From: Natranaerovirga pectinivora | GTDB lineage: Bacteria > Bacillota > Clostridia > Lachnospirales > DSM-24629 | Assembly: GCF_004342165.1 (NCBI RefSeq) | Contig: NZ_SMAL01000003.1 | Coordinates: 395,073-459,072, forward strand | DNA: 64,000 nt | Direction of reading: 5' to 3' | Shown here: positions 1-8,727 of the stretch, piece after piece | Layout of the letters: each line of letters opens with the position of its first letter | Position numbering within the stretch: position 1 is the first letter of the stretch | Made by a program: the position numbers and the translations under genes | Notes under the pieces: model-generated | What the model was told of the DNA's origin: nothing | Databases searched by the model: none | The model's input: only the letters and a program-made list of their open reading frames with translations

Positions 1-300
1 ACCTATGGTTTTATCTGGTTCAATAAGCCATAATACAACATCTACTTCTCTAAGAGTTTTTTCTGCAACAGAAACCATATATTCCCCAAGCTTATGTTTT
101 GGTGTATGTATCCCTGGGGTGTCAATAAAGACAATTTGTCCTTCTTCTCTTGTTACAATGGTTTGTATTCTATTTCTCGTTGTTTGTGGCTTGTCTGATG
201 TTATGGCTATTTTTTGTCCTATTAATTGATTCATTAATGTTGATTTCCCCACATTTGGTCGTCCAATTAATGTTACAAATCCTGATTTAAAGTTTTTCAA
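1..300 (-). CDS. era: GTPase Era, N-terminal part (cut by window edge)
   Basis: This is the first 100 codons of Era, a GTPase that binds 16S rRNA and assists 30S subunit assembly (family knowledge). The translation shows the Walker A loop GRPNVGKST near residues 13-21, the TTRNR switch segment, and the G3 motif FIDTPGIH. The KH domain lies beyond the left edge. The start is inferred to be TTG at 300, seven bases after a perfect AGGAGG, because no ATG in frame lies close by. The family assignment is secure; only the start codon is uncertain. Confidence 0.93.
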   Translation of the reverse strand, partial: MKNFKSGFVTLIGRPNVGKSTLMNQLIGQKIAITSDKPQTTRNRIQTIVTREEGQIVFIDTPGIHTPKHKLGEYMVSVAEKTLREVDVVLWLIEPDKTIG

Positions 301-342
301 TATTAATCCTCCTAAAGATCTTATCTCTATGTTTTTTTATAT

Positions 343-375
343 GAGATAGGAAAAGAACTTTTCCTTTCCTATCTC
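343..375. repeat. Inverted repeat between protease gene and era
   Basis: Eleven-base perfect arms (343-353 and 365-375) form a hairpin just after the stop of the M16C protease gene and before era. No clear U-tract follows on the minus strand, so it is a weak terminator at best and era may be read through from the protease gene. Confidence 0.4.
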
Positions 376-385
376 GTATTTTCAT

Positions 386-3307
386 TTAGTTAAACAATGA
401 TTCTATTTTTTCAAATAGATTTTCATTGGCTTGTAATTTGTTTTCATTTCCAATAACACATATATTGTCTTGTTTTAATACTTTATGAACAAGCTCTGCC
501 ATCCTTCTGATATCCTCTGGTTTTGTATTTAAGACTTCTTCCCTTTCTTTTTTCAAATCTTCATAAGAGATATTGCTTAAATAGGCAGAGGCAGCTGTTT
601 CTCCTTTTGAATATGGTGTTAGTGGCGTGTCTAGCGTGCTTATGGTACCAATAATATATTTTGTCATATCTCTTTCATCTACACTGAAATGATTTAGATA
701 ATCGTATAATCTATCATAGCTTTCTAATGTTTCTTTTAAATTAGGATCTCTATAGGAAGTAAAGTAAACATTCCCTGTTCTATTAAATGAACACATGGCA
801 CCATATGCGCCACCTTTAACCCTAATATTGTTCCATAAATAATCTAATCGTGATATGGTTTGTAGTACTCTTAATACGCCAGAGTATTTGAATCCTTCAG
901 TAACGAAGTTACCAGCTTTGGCAACATACTGAATTTTACCTGGTGTTAAGAAACCTTCATTTTGTCTTTTAAGGTTAAATATCATCCCTTTTTCTTCAAC
1001 AGGTTCAGTATATAAATCTGCTACAAAAGTTTCTACTTCATTTTCAAAGATACCAAATGCTGATTTTTCAGCTGTATAACTGATCATTAAATTTTCTCTT
1101 CTGAAAAGATATTTGACCAACGCATTAAGTTTTTCAATAATATCTTGTTTTTTCGTATCGTAGTCTTTTACTAACTCTTCAACAAATCTGTAATAGGTAA
1201 TTCCACTTACCATTTCTTTATAAAAAGCTAACTTTGAGAAATAGGATAATGCTCTATTAGCGGCTGCCGTATGACCAGATCCGTTTAAGAACATTTGTAG
1301 TCTTGATTTTGTTTCTAGTAATATTTCTTCAAGTCGCTTTGTATCATCCAGCTTTGTTTTCATTACCACTTCATTCAACAAGTCAAATAATATAGGTAAT
1401 TTTTCAACAAATGCTTTACCTCTTATTTCCATTTTGGGCACATAAGTATCTGCCATTTCATTAAAGCCATACACATTCATTGATGCAGAAATACCACCTG
1501 TATTGATATTGATATCTCTTTCTAATTCATCATATGAATATCTTTCTGTATCCATTTTACCTAATGCTGTGGATAAGATGCCAAGATAAGGTACTAAATC
1601 CACAGGGACATTTTTTGTATCAAATAATAATTTTACATAACCAATATTATTTGTAAATGTTTCATGCAATAACACCTTAATATTATGCATATCTACAATT
1701 TCTAATGGTAATTGTTCAGGTTCTTTTCTAATATCTTTTAAATCCAATAAAGGAATTTTTTGTAAATCTTCTTTTTTAGTTGGTTCTTCTTGGTATTCTA
1801 GTAATTCTTTTGTTTCGTCCACAAGGGTTCTAAGTTCATCATCACTTAAGCTGCTTTTGTATTCTTGTAATTTGTCTTCAATTTCTTTTTCTTTTTTTGC
1901 TGTCAATCCTTTTTCAGGTTTTACAACTACTAATGACGCATGGGTATTGTTGATTAAATATTTTTCAATTAACTTTTCAAAGTAATCGGTTTTTAATCCG
2001 TCTCTTAACTTTTTGAATGTATCGTTGTATTTAAAATGCATTAATGGGCAAGCATCATATAACCAACTGTTTAAATGTTGGATGGCGTACACAACACCTT
2101 TTGGGTATTTTCCGTAATCTGCTTCTCTGATTTTAAATTCATGATAGTTAATAGACGCTTCAATCTTTTTCTTATCTAATCCATTTTTAACTAGATTTTT
2201 AAGGGTCTCATTAATAACATTAACGAATCTTTCTTTTTCCTCTTCATTTGTATCTTTTGCTACAACACTAAAAGTAGGTTGCAAAATGCCATTGTCATAA
2301 GAACCAAATACATCTTTTCCAATATTGGCATCAATTAATGCTTTCTTTAAAGGTGCCCCTTGAGCTTCTAATAACAAGTATTCTAAAACATCAAAAGCAT
2401 AGTAAAGCTCTGTATCTGTTGCTTTTCCAATAGCATAATTATAACTTAAATACGTTTTATCTTTTGGATCATCATTATTGGATATGGAATATAATTCTTC
2501 CACTTCATTCACTTTATCAAATGGTTTTTGTTCTGGAATAGAAGAATCCACCTCTATCTTATCATAATGACTTAAGTATTCTTTATCCAACCATTCTAAT
2601 TTTTCTTCCACTTCAAAATCACCATATAAGAAGATGTAGCTATTAGAAGGATGATAATACTTTTTATGAAATTCTAAGAAGTCTTCTTGTGTTAGGTCTG
2701 TAATAAATTCAGGGTCTCCACCTGATTCTTTTGCATATGGTGTGTCTGGGAATAAAGAGGCTTGAATTCTTCTAAACAATACTTGTTCAGGAGATGAAAA
2801 CACACCTTTCATTTCATTGTAAACAACCCCTTTGTATTGCAACGGTTCATCTACATTATTTAATTCATAATGCCATCCTTCTTGCTTAAGAATCTTTTCT
2901 TCTTTATAAATATTAGGATGAAAAACTGCATCCATATAGACATGCATTAAATTTACAAAATCTTTGTCGTTACAACTTGCCACAGGATACATGGTTTTGT
3001 CGGGATAGGTCATAGCATTTAAAAATGTGTTAAGGGATCCTTTTGCTAACTCCACAAATGGGTCTTTGGCTGGAAAGTTTTTTGATCCACATAGTACGGA
3101 ATGCTCTAATATATGTGGTAAACCTGTGTCATCCGTTGGTGGGGTTCTAAAATTAATTGAAAAGACTTTATTGGTGTCTTCGTTGGATAACACCAATGCT
3201 TTAGCGCCACTTTTTGTATGTTCAAATACTCTAGCAGTAGAATTTATTTCGTCAATTTTTTGTTCTTCAATTAGGTTAAATCCAGAATAGGTCTTGCCTT
3301 TTTCCAT
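386..3307 (-). CDS. M16C family zinc metalloprotease (presequence-protease/insulinase type)
   Basis: A 973-residue peptidase with the inverted zinc motif HILEH at residues 65-69 and the further acidic ligand in YNEMKG near residue 165. The length and the M16C-associated middle region match the PreP-like clamshell proteases, which degrade unfolded peptides inside a closed chamber. No signal peptide is visible, so it is probably cytosolic. ATG at 3307 follows AGGAGG at good spacing. It lies alone between a GAF-domain gene and era, with about 70 bp on each side. Its physiological substrate cannot be read from the sequence. Confidence 0.9.
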   Translation of the reverse strand: MEKGKTYSGFNLIEEQKIDEINSTARVFEHTKSGAKALVLSNEDTNKVFSINFRTPPTDDTGLPHILEHSVLCGSKNFPAKDPFVELAKGSLNTFLNAMTYPDKTMYPVASCNDKDFVNLMHVYMDAVFHPNIYKEEKILKQEGWHYELNNVDEPLQYKGVVYNEMKGVFSSPEQVLFRRIQASLFPDTPYAKESGGDPEFITDLTQEDFLEFHKKYYHPSNSYIFLYGDFEVEEKLEWLDKEYLSHYDKIEVDSSIPEQKPFDKVNEVEELYSISNNDDPKDKTYLSYNYAIGKATDTELYYAFDVLEYLLLEAQGAPLKKALIDANIGKDVFGSYDNGILQPTFSVVAKDTNEEEKERFVNVINETLKNLVKNGLDKKKIEASINYHEFKIREADYGKYPKGVVYAIQHLNSWLYDACPLMHFKYNDTFKKLRDGLKTDYFEKLIEKYLINNTHASLVVVKPEKGLTAKKEKEIEDKLQEYKSSLSDDELRTLVDETKELLEYQEEPTKKEDLQKIPLLDLKDIRKEPEQLPLEIVDMHNIKVLLHETFTNNIGYVKLLFDTKNVPVDLVPYLGILSTALGKMDTERYSYDELERDININTGGISASMNVYGFNEMADTYVPKMEIRGKAFVEKLPILFDLLNEVVMKTKLDDTKRLEEILLETKSRLQMFLNGSGHTAAANRALSYFSKLAFYKEMVSGITYYRFVEELVKDYDTKKQDIIEKLNALVKYLFRRENLMISYTAEKSAFGIFENEVETFVADLYTEPVEEKGMIFNLKRQNEGFLTPGKIQYVAKAGNFVTEGFKYSGVLRVLQTISRLDYLWNNIRVKGGAYGAMCSFNRTGNVYFTSYRDPNLKETLESYDRLYDYLNHFSVDERDMTKYIIGTISTLDTPLTPYSKGETAASAYLSNISYEDLKKEREEVLNTKPEDIRRMAELVHKVLKQDNICVIGNENKLQANENLFEKIESLFN

Positions 3308-3375
3308 TATAATTCCTCCTTTTTTGAAAATGAACGCACTTTACATCTTATTTAGTTTGTTCAAAAAAATAATAT

Positions 3376-3855
3376 TTACTCATTATCCCATTTACACTCT
3401 TTTAATAATAATGCTACAACAACTTTTAAAAATTTTTCATCGATTTCATCAAAACGATTATAGTTAGGGCTATCAATATCTAAAACCCCTAGAACTTTTT
3501 CTTCTTTTATTATAGGAATGACAATTTCCGAATTGGAGGCACTGTCACAGGCAATATGTCCCGGGAAATTGTGAACATTTTCTACAATTTGTGATTCTTT
3601 TTTTAAAACAGCTGTACCACAAACACCTTTGCCCTTAGGAATTCTAATACAAGCAGGCTTCCCTTGGAATGGTCCTAATACCAGTTGGTCTTTTTTCCAT
3701 ATATAAAATCCAGCCCAATTAACGTCTTTTAATCCATTATACAGTATAGAAGAAATATTTGCCATGTTTGCAATAACATCTGGCTCATCTTTTATAATTT
3801 CTTTTACCTGGGAGACTAATATTTCGTATATATTATTTTTTTCTTCTAAAGTCAT
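3376..3855 (-). CDS. Free methionine-(R)-sulfoxide reductase, GAF domain (fRMsr type)
   Basis: A 159-residue single GAF domain protein. The three cysteines typical of the fRMsr family are present, in ACIRIP, VCGTAV and IACDSAS, and the family segment NWAGFYIW is seen near residue 50. Members reduce free methionine-R-sulfoxide using thioredoxin, a cytosolic oxidative repair function. ATG at 3855 follows an AGGAGG-like site. The gene appears monocistronic, about 70 bp upstream of the M16C protease. Confidence 0.9.
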   Translation of the reverse strand: MTLEEKNNIYEILVSQVKEIIKDEPDVIANMANISSILYNGLKDVNWAGFYIWKKDQLVLGPFQGKPACIRIPKGKGVCGTAVLKKESQIVENVHNFPGHIACDSASNSEIVIPIIKEEKVLGVLDIDSPNYNRFDEIDEKFLKVVVALLLKECKWDNE

Positions 3856-3973
3856 ATTGACCTCCTAAAAAATATTATAACTATAATATAAACATATATT
3901 TATCTATTTAACAATATTCTATTCCAAAATATTCCTATTTTCCATTTCAAAAAGTATAATATATCCCTAACGT

Positions 3974-4018
3974 AATAAAGACCCACAATAGATAATATCT
4001 GTTGTGGGCCTTTATTTG
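3974..4018 (-). terminator. Terminator after siderophore-uptake operon
   Basis: A stem with a CCCACAA core and loop of about 13 bases lies directly after the yclQ-like stop and ends in CTTTATT on the minus strand. It closes the iron-uptake operon. Confidence 0.75.
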
Positions 4019-4028
4019 TATTATAGAT

Positions 4029-4976
4029 TTATTTAATGGCTGCTTCTACTTCTGATATCATTATGTTCATACCTTCTACTCCACCTGAAGCCACATACCA
4101 AATATGAGAACTTAAGTAATTTATTCCATTATTTTTATAAGCATTTGTCATTTTTACTAAATCATTGTCTAGAACACTTGCCGCTGCATTGCTACCACCT
4201 GTAACAGCTGCTCGATCAATTACAAATATTATGTCTGGGTTTACTTCTAATATATACTCAAAAGAAATTTTTTGTCCGTGGTTAGATACTTCAATGTTTT
4301 CATCTGCCGCTGGGAATGCAAATTCCTGATGAATTAAATTAAATCTTGAATTCTTACCATAGGCACTTAATGCACCATCATTTGCCATAATAATAAGAGC
4401 CTTTTTATTGCTTCCTGCAACTAAAGCATTTAATTCATTTATCCTTTTTTCAATATCATTTAGTTGATTATTTACAAATTCTTCTTTATCAAAGATTTGT
4501 CCTAATGCTCTAAGGTTACTTTCAAAAGAAGCCATGTAGTTTTGATTGTCTATTGATAACATTATAGTAGGTGCGATTTTAGCGAGTTCATCATAAACTT
4601 CTCTTTGTCTTCCTGCAACTAAAATTAAATCTGGTTGAAGTTCAAATATTTTCTCAAAGTTTGGTTCAAATAAAGTGCCTACATCTTCGTATTTTCCATC
4701 ATTGTATTGTCCTAAGAAAGCTGGAATATTAGACTTTGGTAAACCAATAATTTCTACATCCATTTGATTTAAAGAATCAAGGGTTGCATAATCAAAAACA
4801 ATGACCCTAGCTGGATTTTTAACTACTGTCGTTTCCCCTAATTCGTGGGCAATTGTAACCGTTTCTGTTGGTTCAGCTAAAACCTCAGTTGTTTCATTTT
4901 TTGAACAACCTGTTAACCCTACTATGGATATAATTGTTAAAATAGCTACTAACATTAAATTTTTCTTATTAAACAT
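4029..4976 (-). CDS. yclQ: Siderophore ABC transporter substrate-binding lipoprotein (YclQ/FatB type)
   Basis: A periplasmic-binding protein of the helical-backbone, iron-siderophore class. The N terminus has a hydrophobic signal ending in the lipobox VGLTGC, so it should be lipid-anchored outside the membrane. The motif ARVIVFDYATLDSL and the later PDLILVAGRQ are typical of the petrobactin/anguibactin binders. It is the last gene of yclN-O-P-Q, the same order as in Bacillus subtilis. The start at ATG 4976 is preferred to GTG 4985 because GGAAAG lies eight bases upstream of the ATG. The exact ligand is inferred only from homology. Confidence 0.9.
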   Translation of the reverse strand: MFNKKNLMLVAILTIISIVGLTGCSKNETTEVLAEPTETVTIAHELGETTVVKNPARVIVFDYATLDSLNQMDVEIIGLPKSNIPAFLGQYNDGKYEDVGTLFEPNFEKIFELQPDLILVAGRQREVYDELAKIAPTIMLSIDNQNYMASFESNLRALGQIFDKEEFVNNQLNDIEKRINELNALVAGSNKKALIIMANDGALSAYGKNSRFNLIHQEFAFPAADENIEVSNHGQKISFEYILEVNPDIIFVIDRAAVTGGSNAAASVLDNDLVKMTNAYKNNGINYLSSHIWYVASGGVEGMNIMISEVEAAIK

Positions 4977-5036
4977 TTTTTTCACTTTCCTTTTCTTTTT
5001 ATTTTTTTAATTACTTAATTTTTATATTTTCATCTC

Positions 5037-5792
5037 TTAGAAGTAAACGCAAATTTTTTGGTTATTGATATTTTGAATATTAAAATTCATATCATAAATT
5101 CCACATAATACTTTCTCGTCGATGATATTATCTGTATGACCTTCTTCTACTAATTTCCCTTCGTTCATAGCTACAATATAATCAGAGTAACAAGAAGAAA
5201 AATTAATATCATGTATTACTATAATAACGGTTTTTCCTAGATTCTCTACTAGCCCTCTAAGAATCTTCATAATTTCTACAGCATGTTTCATATCTAAGTT
5301 ATTAAGAGGCTCGTCCAATAGAATGTATTCCGTGTTTTGAGCTATAACCATGGCAATATAAGCCCGTTGTCGTTGTCCACCACTTAATTGATCTATAAAT
5401 TTATCTTGAATTTCTTCAAGCTTCATATACTTTATGGCTTGGTCTATTTGTTCTTCATCTTCCTTCGTTAAATTTCCTTGAGAATAAGGAAATCTACCAA
5501 AGCTTACCAGTTCTCTTATGGTCAAGCGAATATCAAGATGATTAGACTGTTTTAGGATTGATATTTTTCTAGATAAATCCTTGGTATCCCATTTACCTAT
5601 CTCTATGCCATCTATATATACTTCTCCTTCATCCTTTTTTAACAGTCGGCTAATCATTGAAAGCAGAGTACTTTTACCTGCACCATTAGGTCCGATAAAT
5701 GATGTTATTTTGTTTTTAGGCAGTTGTAAAGACACATTGTCTACAACTTTCTTATTGCCATAACTTTTAGTAAGGTTTCTAACTTCTATCAT
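5037..5792 (-). CDS. yclP: Siderophore ABC transporter ATP-binding protein (YclP type)
   Basis: A 251-residue ABC ATPase: Walker A GPNGAGKST near residue 34, signature LSGGQRQRAYIAM near 137, Walker B YILLDEPLNNLD, and the switch histidine in VIHDINF. It energises uptake of ferric siderophore through the two downstream-listed permeases. Its ATG overlaps the stop of the preceding permease gene as TAATG, which implies translational coupling. It belongs to the FepC/BtuD-like class rather than the phosphate or amino-acid classes. Confidence 0.93.
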   Translation of the reverse strand: MIEVRNLTKSYGNKKVVDNVSLQLPKNKITSFIGPNGAGKSTLLSMISRLLKKDEGEVYIDGIEIGKWDTKDLSRKISILKQSNHLDIRLTIRELVSFGRFPYSQGNLTKEDEEQIDQAIKYMKLEEIQDKFIDQLSGGQRQRAYIAMVIAQNTEYILLDEPLNNLDMKHAVEIMKILRGLVENLGKTVIIVIHDINFSSCYSDYIVAMNEGKLVEEGHTDNIIDEKVLCGIYDMNFNIQNINNQKICVYF

Positions 5793-6739
5793 TATTTTCT
5801 CTCCTTAAGTAGCAGATATATAAAATAAATACCGCCAACAAGATTAATTATTACACTTAATGGGGTGTGATTGTTAAAAATCCTTTCAACAATTAACTGA
5901 CCGCCGATTAAAGCAATACCACTTAATATCATAGATCCTAAAATCAAATAGGTATGTTTGTATGTATTTAACATTTCTCTAGCTAGATTTACCACTAACA
6001 GTCCTAAGAAAGTAATTGGACCAACCAATGCCGTTGCTACAGATATCATTATTACAATAACAACCAACATTCTTTTAATAACTTTATCGTAATCAACGCC
6101 TAAATTTACTGCATGTTCTCTTCCTAGAGAAAGGACATCCATTTTTTTAATATATGGATAGGTGTAAATGGCCAATACCACAAATATTAGCGCTGACAAA
6201 TTCAACAAATCTGTGTTCACATTATTAAAACTAGCAAACATCCTATTTTGAACAATGCTAAATTCATTAGGATCAATTAACATTTGCATAAAGGAAGATA
6301 TACTCTGAAAGAAAGTACTAAAGATCATCCCTACTAAAAGTAAAAAATAAATATTCTGAGTTTCTTTTCTAAATAACAATTTGTACAACACGCCTGAGAA
6401 GAACATCATTACCACTATGGAGAGTACAAAGTTCTGAGTTACATTAACAACTTCTAATGTTCTAGCCCCTAATATAAAAACAATAGTCGTTTGAACAAAT
6501 AAATACATTGCATCCAGGCCTAAAATACTTGGTGTTAAAATTCTATTATTGGTTATTGTTTGAAATATAAGTGTTGAAAAAGCAATTACTGAGCCAGTTA
6601 ACAAAATTGCAGCAGCCTTTGGAATTCTTCTTGGTAAGGCATATTCCCAGTTACGACTGTTTAAACCAATGGTTAAATAAAGAATCATTAATATAAACAG
6701 TAGGCTACCTAGTAATAGCAGCTTTTTATTGTTCGTCAT
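5792..6739 (-). CDS. yclO: Siderophore ABC transporter permease (YclO type)
   Basis: A 315-residue FecCD-family permease with about nine to ten hydrophobic segments. The late segment ALVGPITFLGLLVVNLAR carries the conserved cytoplasmic contact with the ATPase. It starts with ATG overlapping the stop of the yclN-like gene (TAATG) and ends overlapping the ATPase start, so the three are tightly coupled. It pairs with the yclN product to form the membrane channel. Confidence 0.92.
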   Translation of the reverse strand: MTNNKKLLLLGSLLFILMILYLTIGLNSRNWEYALPRRIPKAAAILLTGSVIAFSTLIFQTITNNRILTPSILGLDAMYLFVQTTIVFILGARTLEVVNVTQNFVLSIVVMMFFSGVLYKLLFRKETQNIYFLLLVGMIFSTFFQSISSFMQMLIDPNEFSIVQNRMFASFNNVNTDLLNLSALIFVVLAIYTYPYIKKMDVLSLGREHAVNLGVDYDKVIKRMLVVIVIMISVATALVGPITFLGLLVVNLAREMLNTYKHTYLILGSMILSGIALIGGQLIVERIFNNHTPLSVIINLVGGIYFIYLLLKERK

Positions 6740-7683
6740 TATTTGTCCCCCCTAAACAGCAAGTATAAAAATACAACACTTCCTATTACTCCAACTGTTA
6801 ACCCAATGGAGATCTCGTAGGGGAAAATAATAATACGCCCTAAAATATCACAGAAAAGTAAAAAAACTGCACCAAGCAACGCTGTAGGTAGTAAGTTTTT
6901 CTTTAAATTGTCTCCTTGATAAATTGTAACGATATTAGGAATGATAAGTCCTAAAAAGGGCATTCTACCTACGGTTATTACAACAAGAGATGTGGTTAAA
7001 GCTACTATCATAAGTCCTATATTCATAACTTTATTGTAATCTAACCCAAGATTAGCTGAGAAATCTTCTCCCATTCCTGCTACTGTGAATTTATTAGCAT
7101 AAAAAAATGCGACAAACACCAGTGGAATACTTATGTATAAAAGTTCATATCTTCCTCTTATAACCATTGAAAAGTCACCTTGTAACCAAGAGGATATGTT
7201 TTGTACAAGATCGTACCTATATGCAAAAAAGGTTGTTATAGAATCAATTATATTACCAAGCATAATACCAACTAAGGGCACAAATATTTTGTTTTTAAAC
7301 TTGATCTTTTTTATTATTCTTATGAATAATAATGTCCCACCTAATGCAAAGGCAAAGGATACCATCATCTTTGTTAAACTACTAGATGAAGAAAATAATA
7401 GCAGCGCTACTAATATACCAAGTCTTGCACTATCTACAGTTCCTGCAGTGGTGGGTGAAACAAATTTATTTCTGGTTAGCTGTTGCATTATTAGACCACC
7501 CATACTCATACTAACACCTGCAACAATAATACTAACCAAACGTGGTATTCTACTTATTAAAATAATTTGTACTTGCATATCATCCAGCCGAAGTAGGTCT
7601 ATAATACGAATGTTATTGACGCCTATAAATAAGGATGCGATTGAAAGAATAATAAGTGCTATAAATAAATATCTTTTTTTCAT
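6739..7683 (-). CDS. yclN: Siderophore ABC transporter permease (YclN type)
   Basis: A 314-residue FecCD-family permease and the first gene of the operon. The segment RIPRLVSIIVAGVSMSMGG near residue 45 and GRMPFLGLIIPNIV near 240 are FecCD hallmarks. The gene is divergent from an AraC regulator. The shared 190-bp upstream region holds a Fur-like box, so iron-starvation induction is expected (inference). Confidence 0.92.
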   Translation of the reverse strand: MKKRYLFIALIILSIASLFIGVNNIRIIDLLRLDDMQVQIILISRIPRLVSIIVAGVSMSMGGLIMQQLTRNKFVSPTTAGTVDSARLGILVALLLFSSSSSLTKMMVSFAFALGGTLLFIRIIKKIKFKNKIFVPLVGIMLGNIIDSITTFFAYRYDLVQNISSWLQGDFSMVIRGRYELLYISIPLVFVAFFYANKFTVAGMGEDFSANLGLDYNKVMNIGLMIVALTTSLVVITVGRMPFLGLIIPNIVTIYQGDNLKKNLLPTALLGAVFLLFCDILGRIIIFPYEISIGLTVGVIGSVVFLYLLFRGDK

Positions 7684-7711
7684 AATGTCCCCTAATTTTA
7701 TGCTTTTTTAT

Positions 7712-7740
7712 TTGACATCTCTGTGTGAGATGCCTATAAT
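7712..7740 (+). promoter_or_regulatory. Sigma-A type promoter for the AraC-type gene
   Basis: TTGACA at 7712-7717 and TATAAT at 7735-7740 are separated by exactly 17 bases, a consensus vegetative promoter facing the AraC gene. The spacer contains the inverted repeat CATCTC-N5-GAGATG, a possible operator. The 5' leader to the start codon is about 130 bases. Confidence 0.75.
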
Positions 7741-7768
7741 AAATACATGTTTTCGTGATATTGATTTT

Positions 7769-7787
7769 GATTATGATTATCATTTAC
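7769..7787. promoter_or_regulatory. Fur-like iron box
   Basis: GATTATGATTATCATTTAC closely matches the 19-bp Fur consensus built on GATAAT repeats. It lies between the divergent siderophore operon and the AraC-type gene, downstream of the plus-strand promoter, and could repress both in iron-replete cells. Confidence 0.72.
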
Positions 7788-7874
7788 TTGTAGTATCATA
7801 ACAGAAATAATATGGTAAAACTTAAATATATTTCTATTTTTATAACAATATTTTTATAAAAGGAGTTGATCTTT

Positions 7875-8627
7875 ATGGGGGACTCTTTTCAGTCTCCAGG
7901 TAAAAAGTACGTCATTAGTACTATGGAAAGATTTCATTTATGTACTCATATCCCTATAAAGGCAGTTGATAAAGAATGTACAGTTATACATACAGAGGGG
8001 CATTCAGATGTGTATGAATCTATTTTTCGCGAGCATAAGGTTCTAGATAGAATAGATAATGAGATGGATAAAGAAGATATTAATACTTGCTTAATACTAT
8101 CTAATAAGCATATTGAATTTACGGTAATATATCTTTGTCCAAAGAATTTTGATAGAGGCTTTTATATATTAGGTCCATACACAACTAATCCTTTGACAAA
8201 TAACCTAGTTCTGTATAAACCATCTAATTGCATTCCCCACCTTATTACTTTACTTCGTAATCTTGCTAGAGATTCTGACTTTATTAGAAAAAAGAGAGAG
8301 CCTAATTATTCTATATATGTAAGAAAGGCATTAGAATATATTAGTACAAAATACAATGAACCTCTAACTGTTGAGGAAATTTCTGATTATTTAGGAATAA
8401 GTAAATGTTATTTTTGTTCTTTGTTTAAAAAAGACACTAAGAAAACATTTACTCAAGCTCTAAATGAAATACGAATTGAGAAGAGTAAAGAATTATTAAA
8501 AGATACTGATTTGTCCTTATTAGATATTGCTATTGCTGTTGGGTTTAATAATCAAAATTATTATAATATGATTTTTAAAAAAATGAATGATATTACTCCT
8601 TATCAGTATCGAAATATGGATTTTTAA
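7875..8627 (+). CDS. AraC-family transcriptional regulator, probably of siderophore uptake
   Basis: A regulator of about 250 residues. The last 100 residues form the two-helix-turn-helix AraC domain (LTVEEISDYLGISKCYF, then LSLLDIAIAVGFNNQNYY, then the closing TPYQYR). The N-terminal 150 residues are a sensor region I do not recognise in detail. ATG at 7875 is chosen because AAGGAG ends nine bases before it; an in-frame TTG at 7866 lies within the Shine-Dalgarno region. Divergence from the importer operon suggests it activates that operon when the siderophore is present (inference). Confidence 0.85.
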   Translation: MGDSFQSPGKKYVISTMERFHLCTHIPIKAVDKECTVIHTEGHSDVYESIFREHKVLDRIDNEMDKEDINTCLILSNKHIEFTVIYLCPKNFDRGFYILGPYTTNPLTNNLVLYKPSNCIPHLITLLRNLARDSDFIRKKREPNYSIYVRKALEYISTKYNEPLTVEEISDYLGISKCYFCSLFKKDTKKTFTQALNEIRIEKSKELLKDTDLSLLDIAIAVGFNNQNYYNMIFKKMNDITPYQYRNMDF

Positions 8628-8634
8628 ACAAAAT

Positions 8635-8677
8635 GGTTTCAATATATTCTAAACCTTTATATAGAATATATGAAACC
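8635..8677. terminator. Bidirectional terminator between convergent genes
   Basis: A long stem (GGTTTCA plus an AT-rich arm, one bulged base) sits between the convergent AraC and chemoreceptor genes. Both sides are AT-rich enough to terminate in either direction. Confidence 0.6.
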
Positions 8678-8682
8678 ACTTT

Positions 8683-8720
8683 ATTTATTGCTTATTATTT
8701 ATTGCTTATTATTTATTTAT
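8683..8720. repeat. Short tandem repeat, 14-bp unit
   Basis: TTTATTGCTTATTA is repeated about two and a half times right after the chemoreceptor stop codon region. No function is visible. Confidence 0.55.
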
Positions 8721-8727
8721 CTTATCT

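Noticed and set aside
3332-3362. PurBox-like GAAC...GTTC pair upstream of the M16C protease
   Set aside because: The flanks do not match the PurBox pattern and the gene has no purine link; probably chance in AT-rich DNA.
7133-7801. 222-residue open frame on the plus strand opposite yclN
   Set aside because: It lies opposite a well-recognised permease gene, has no family features, and arises from the codon bias of the real gene.
8683-8720. CRISPR-like repeat
   Set aside because: Direct tandem copies without spacers; no array or cas gene in the window.
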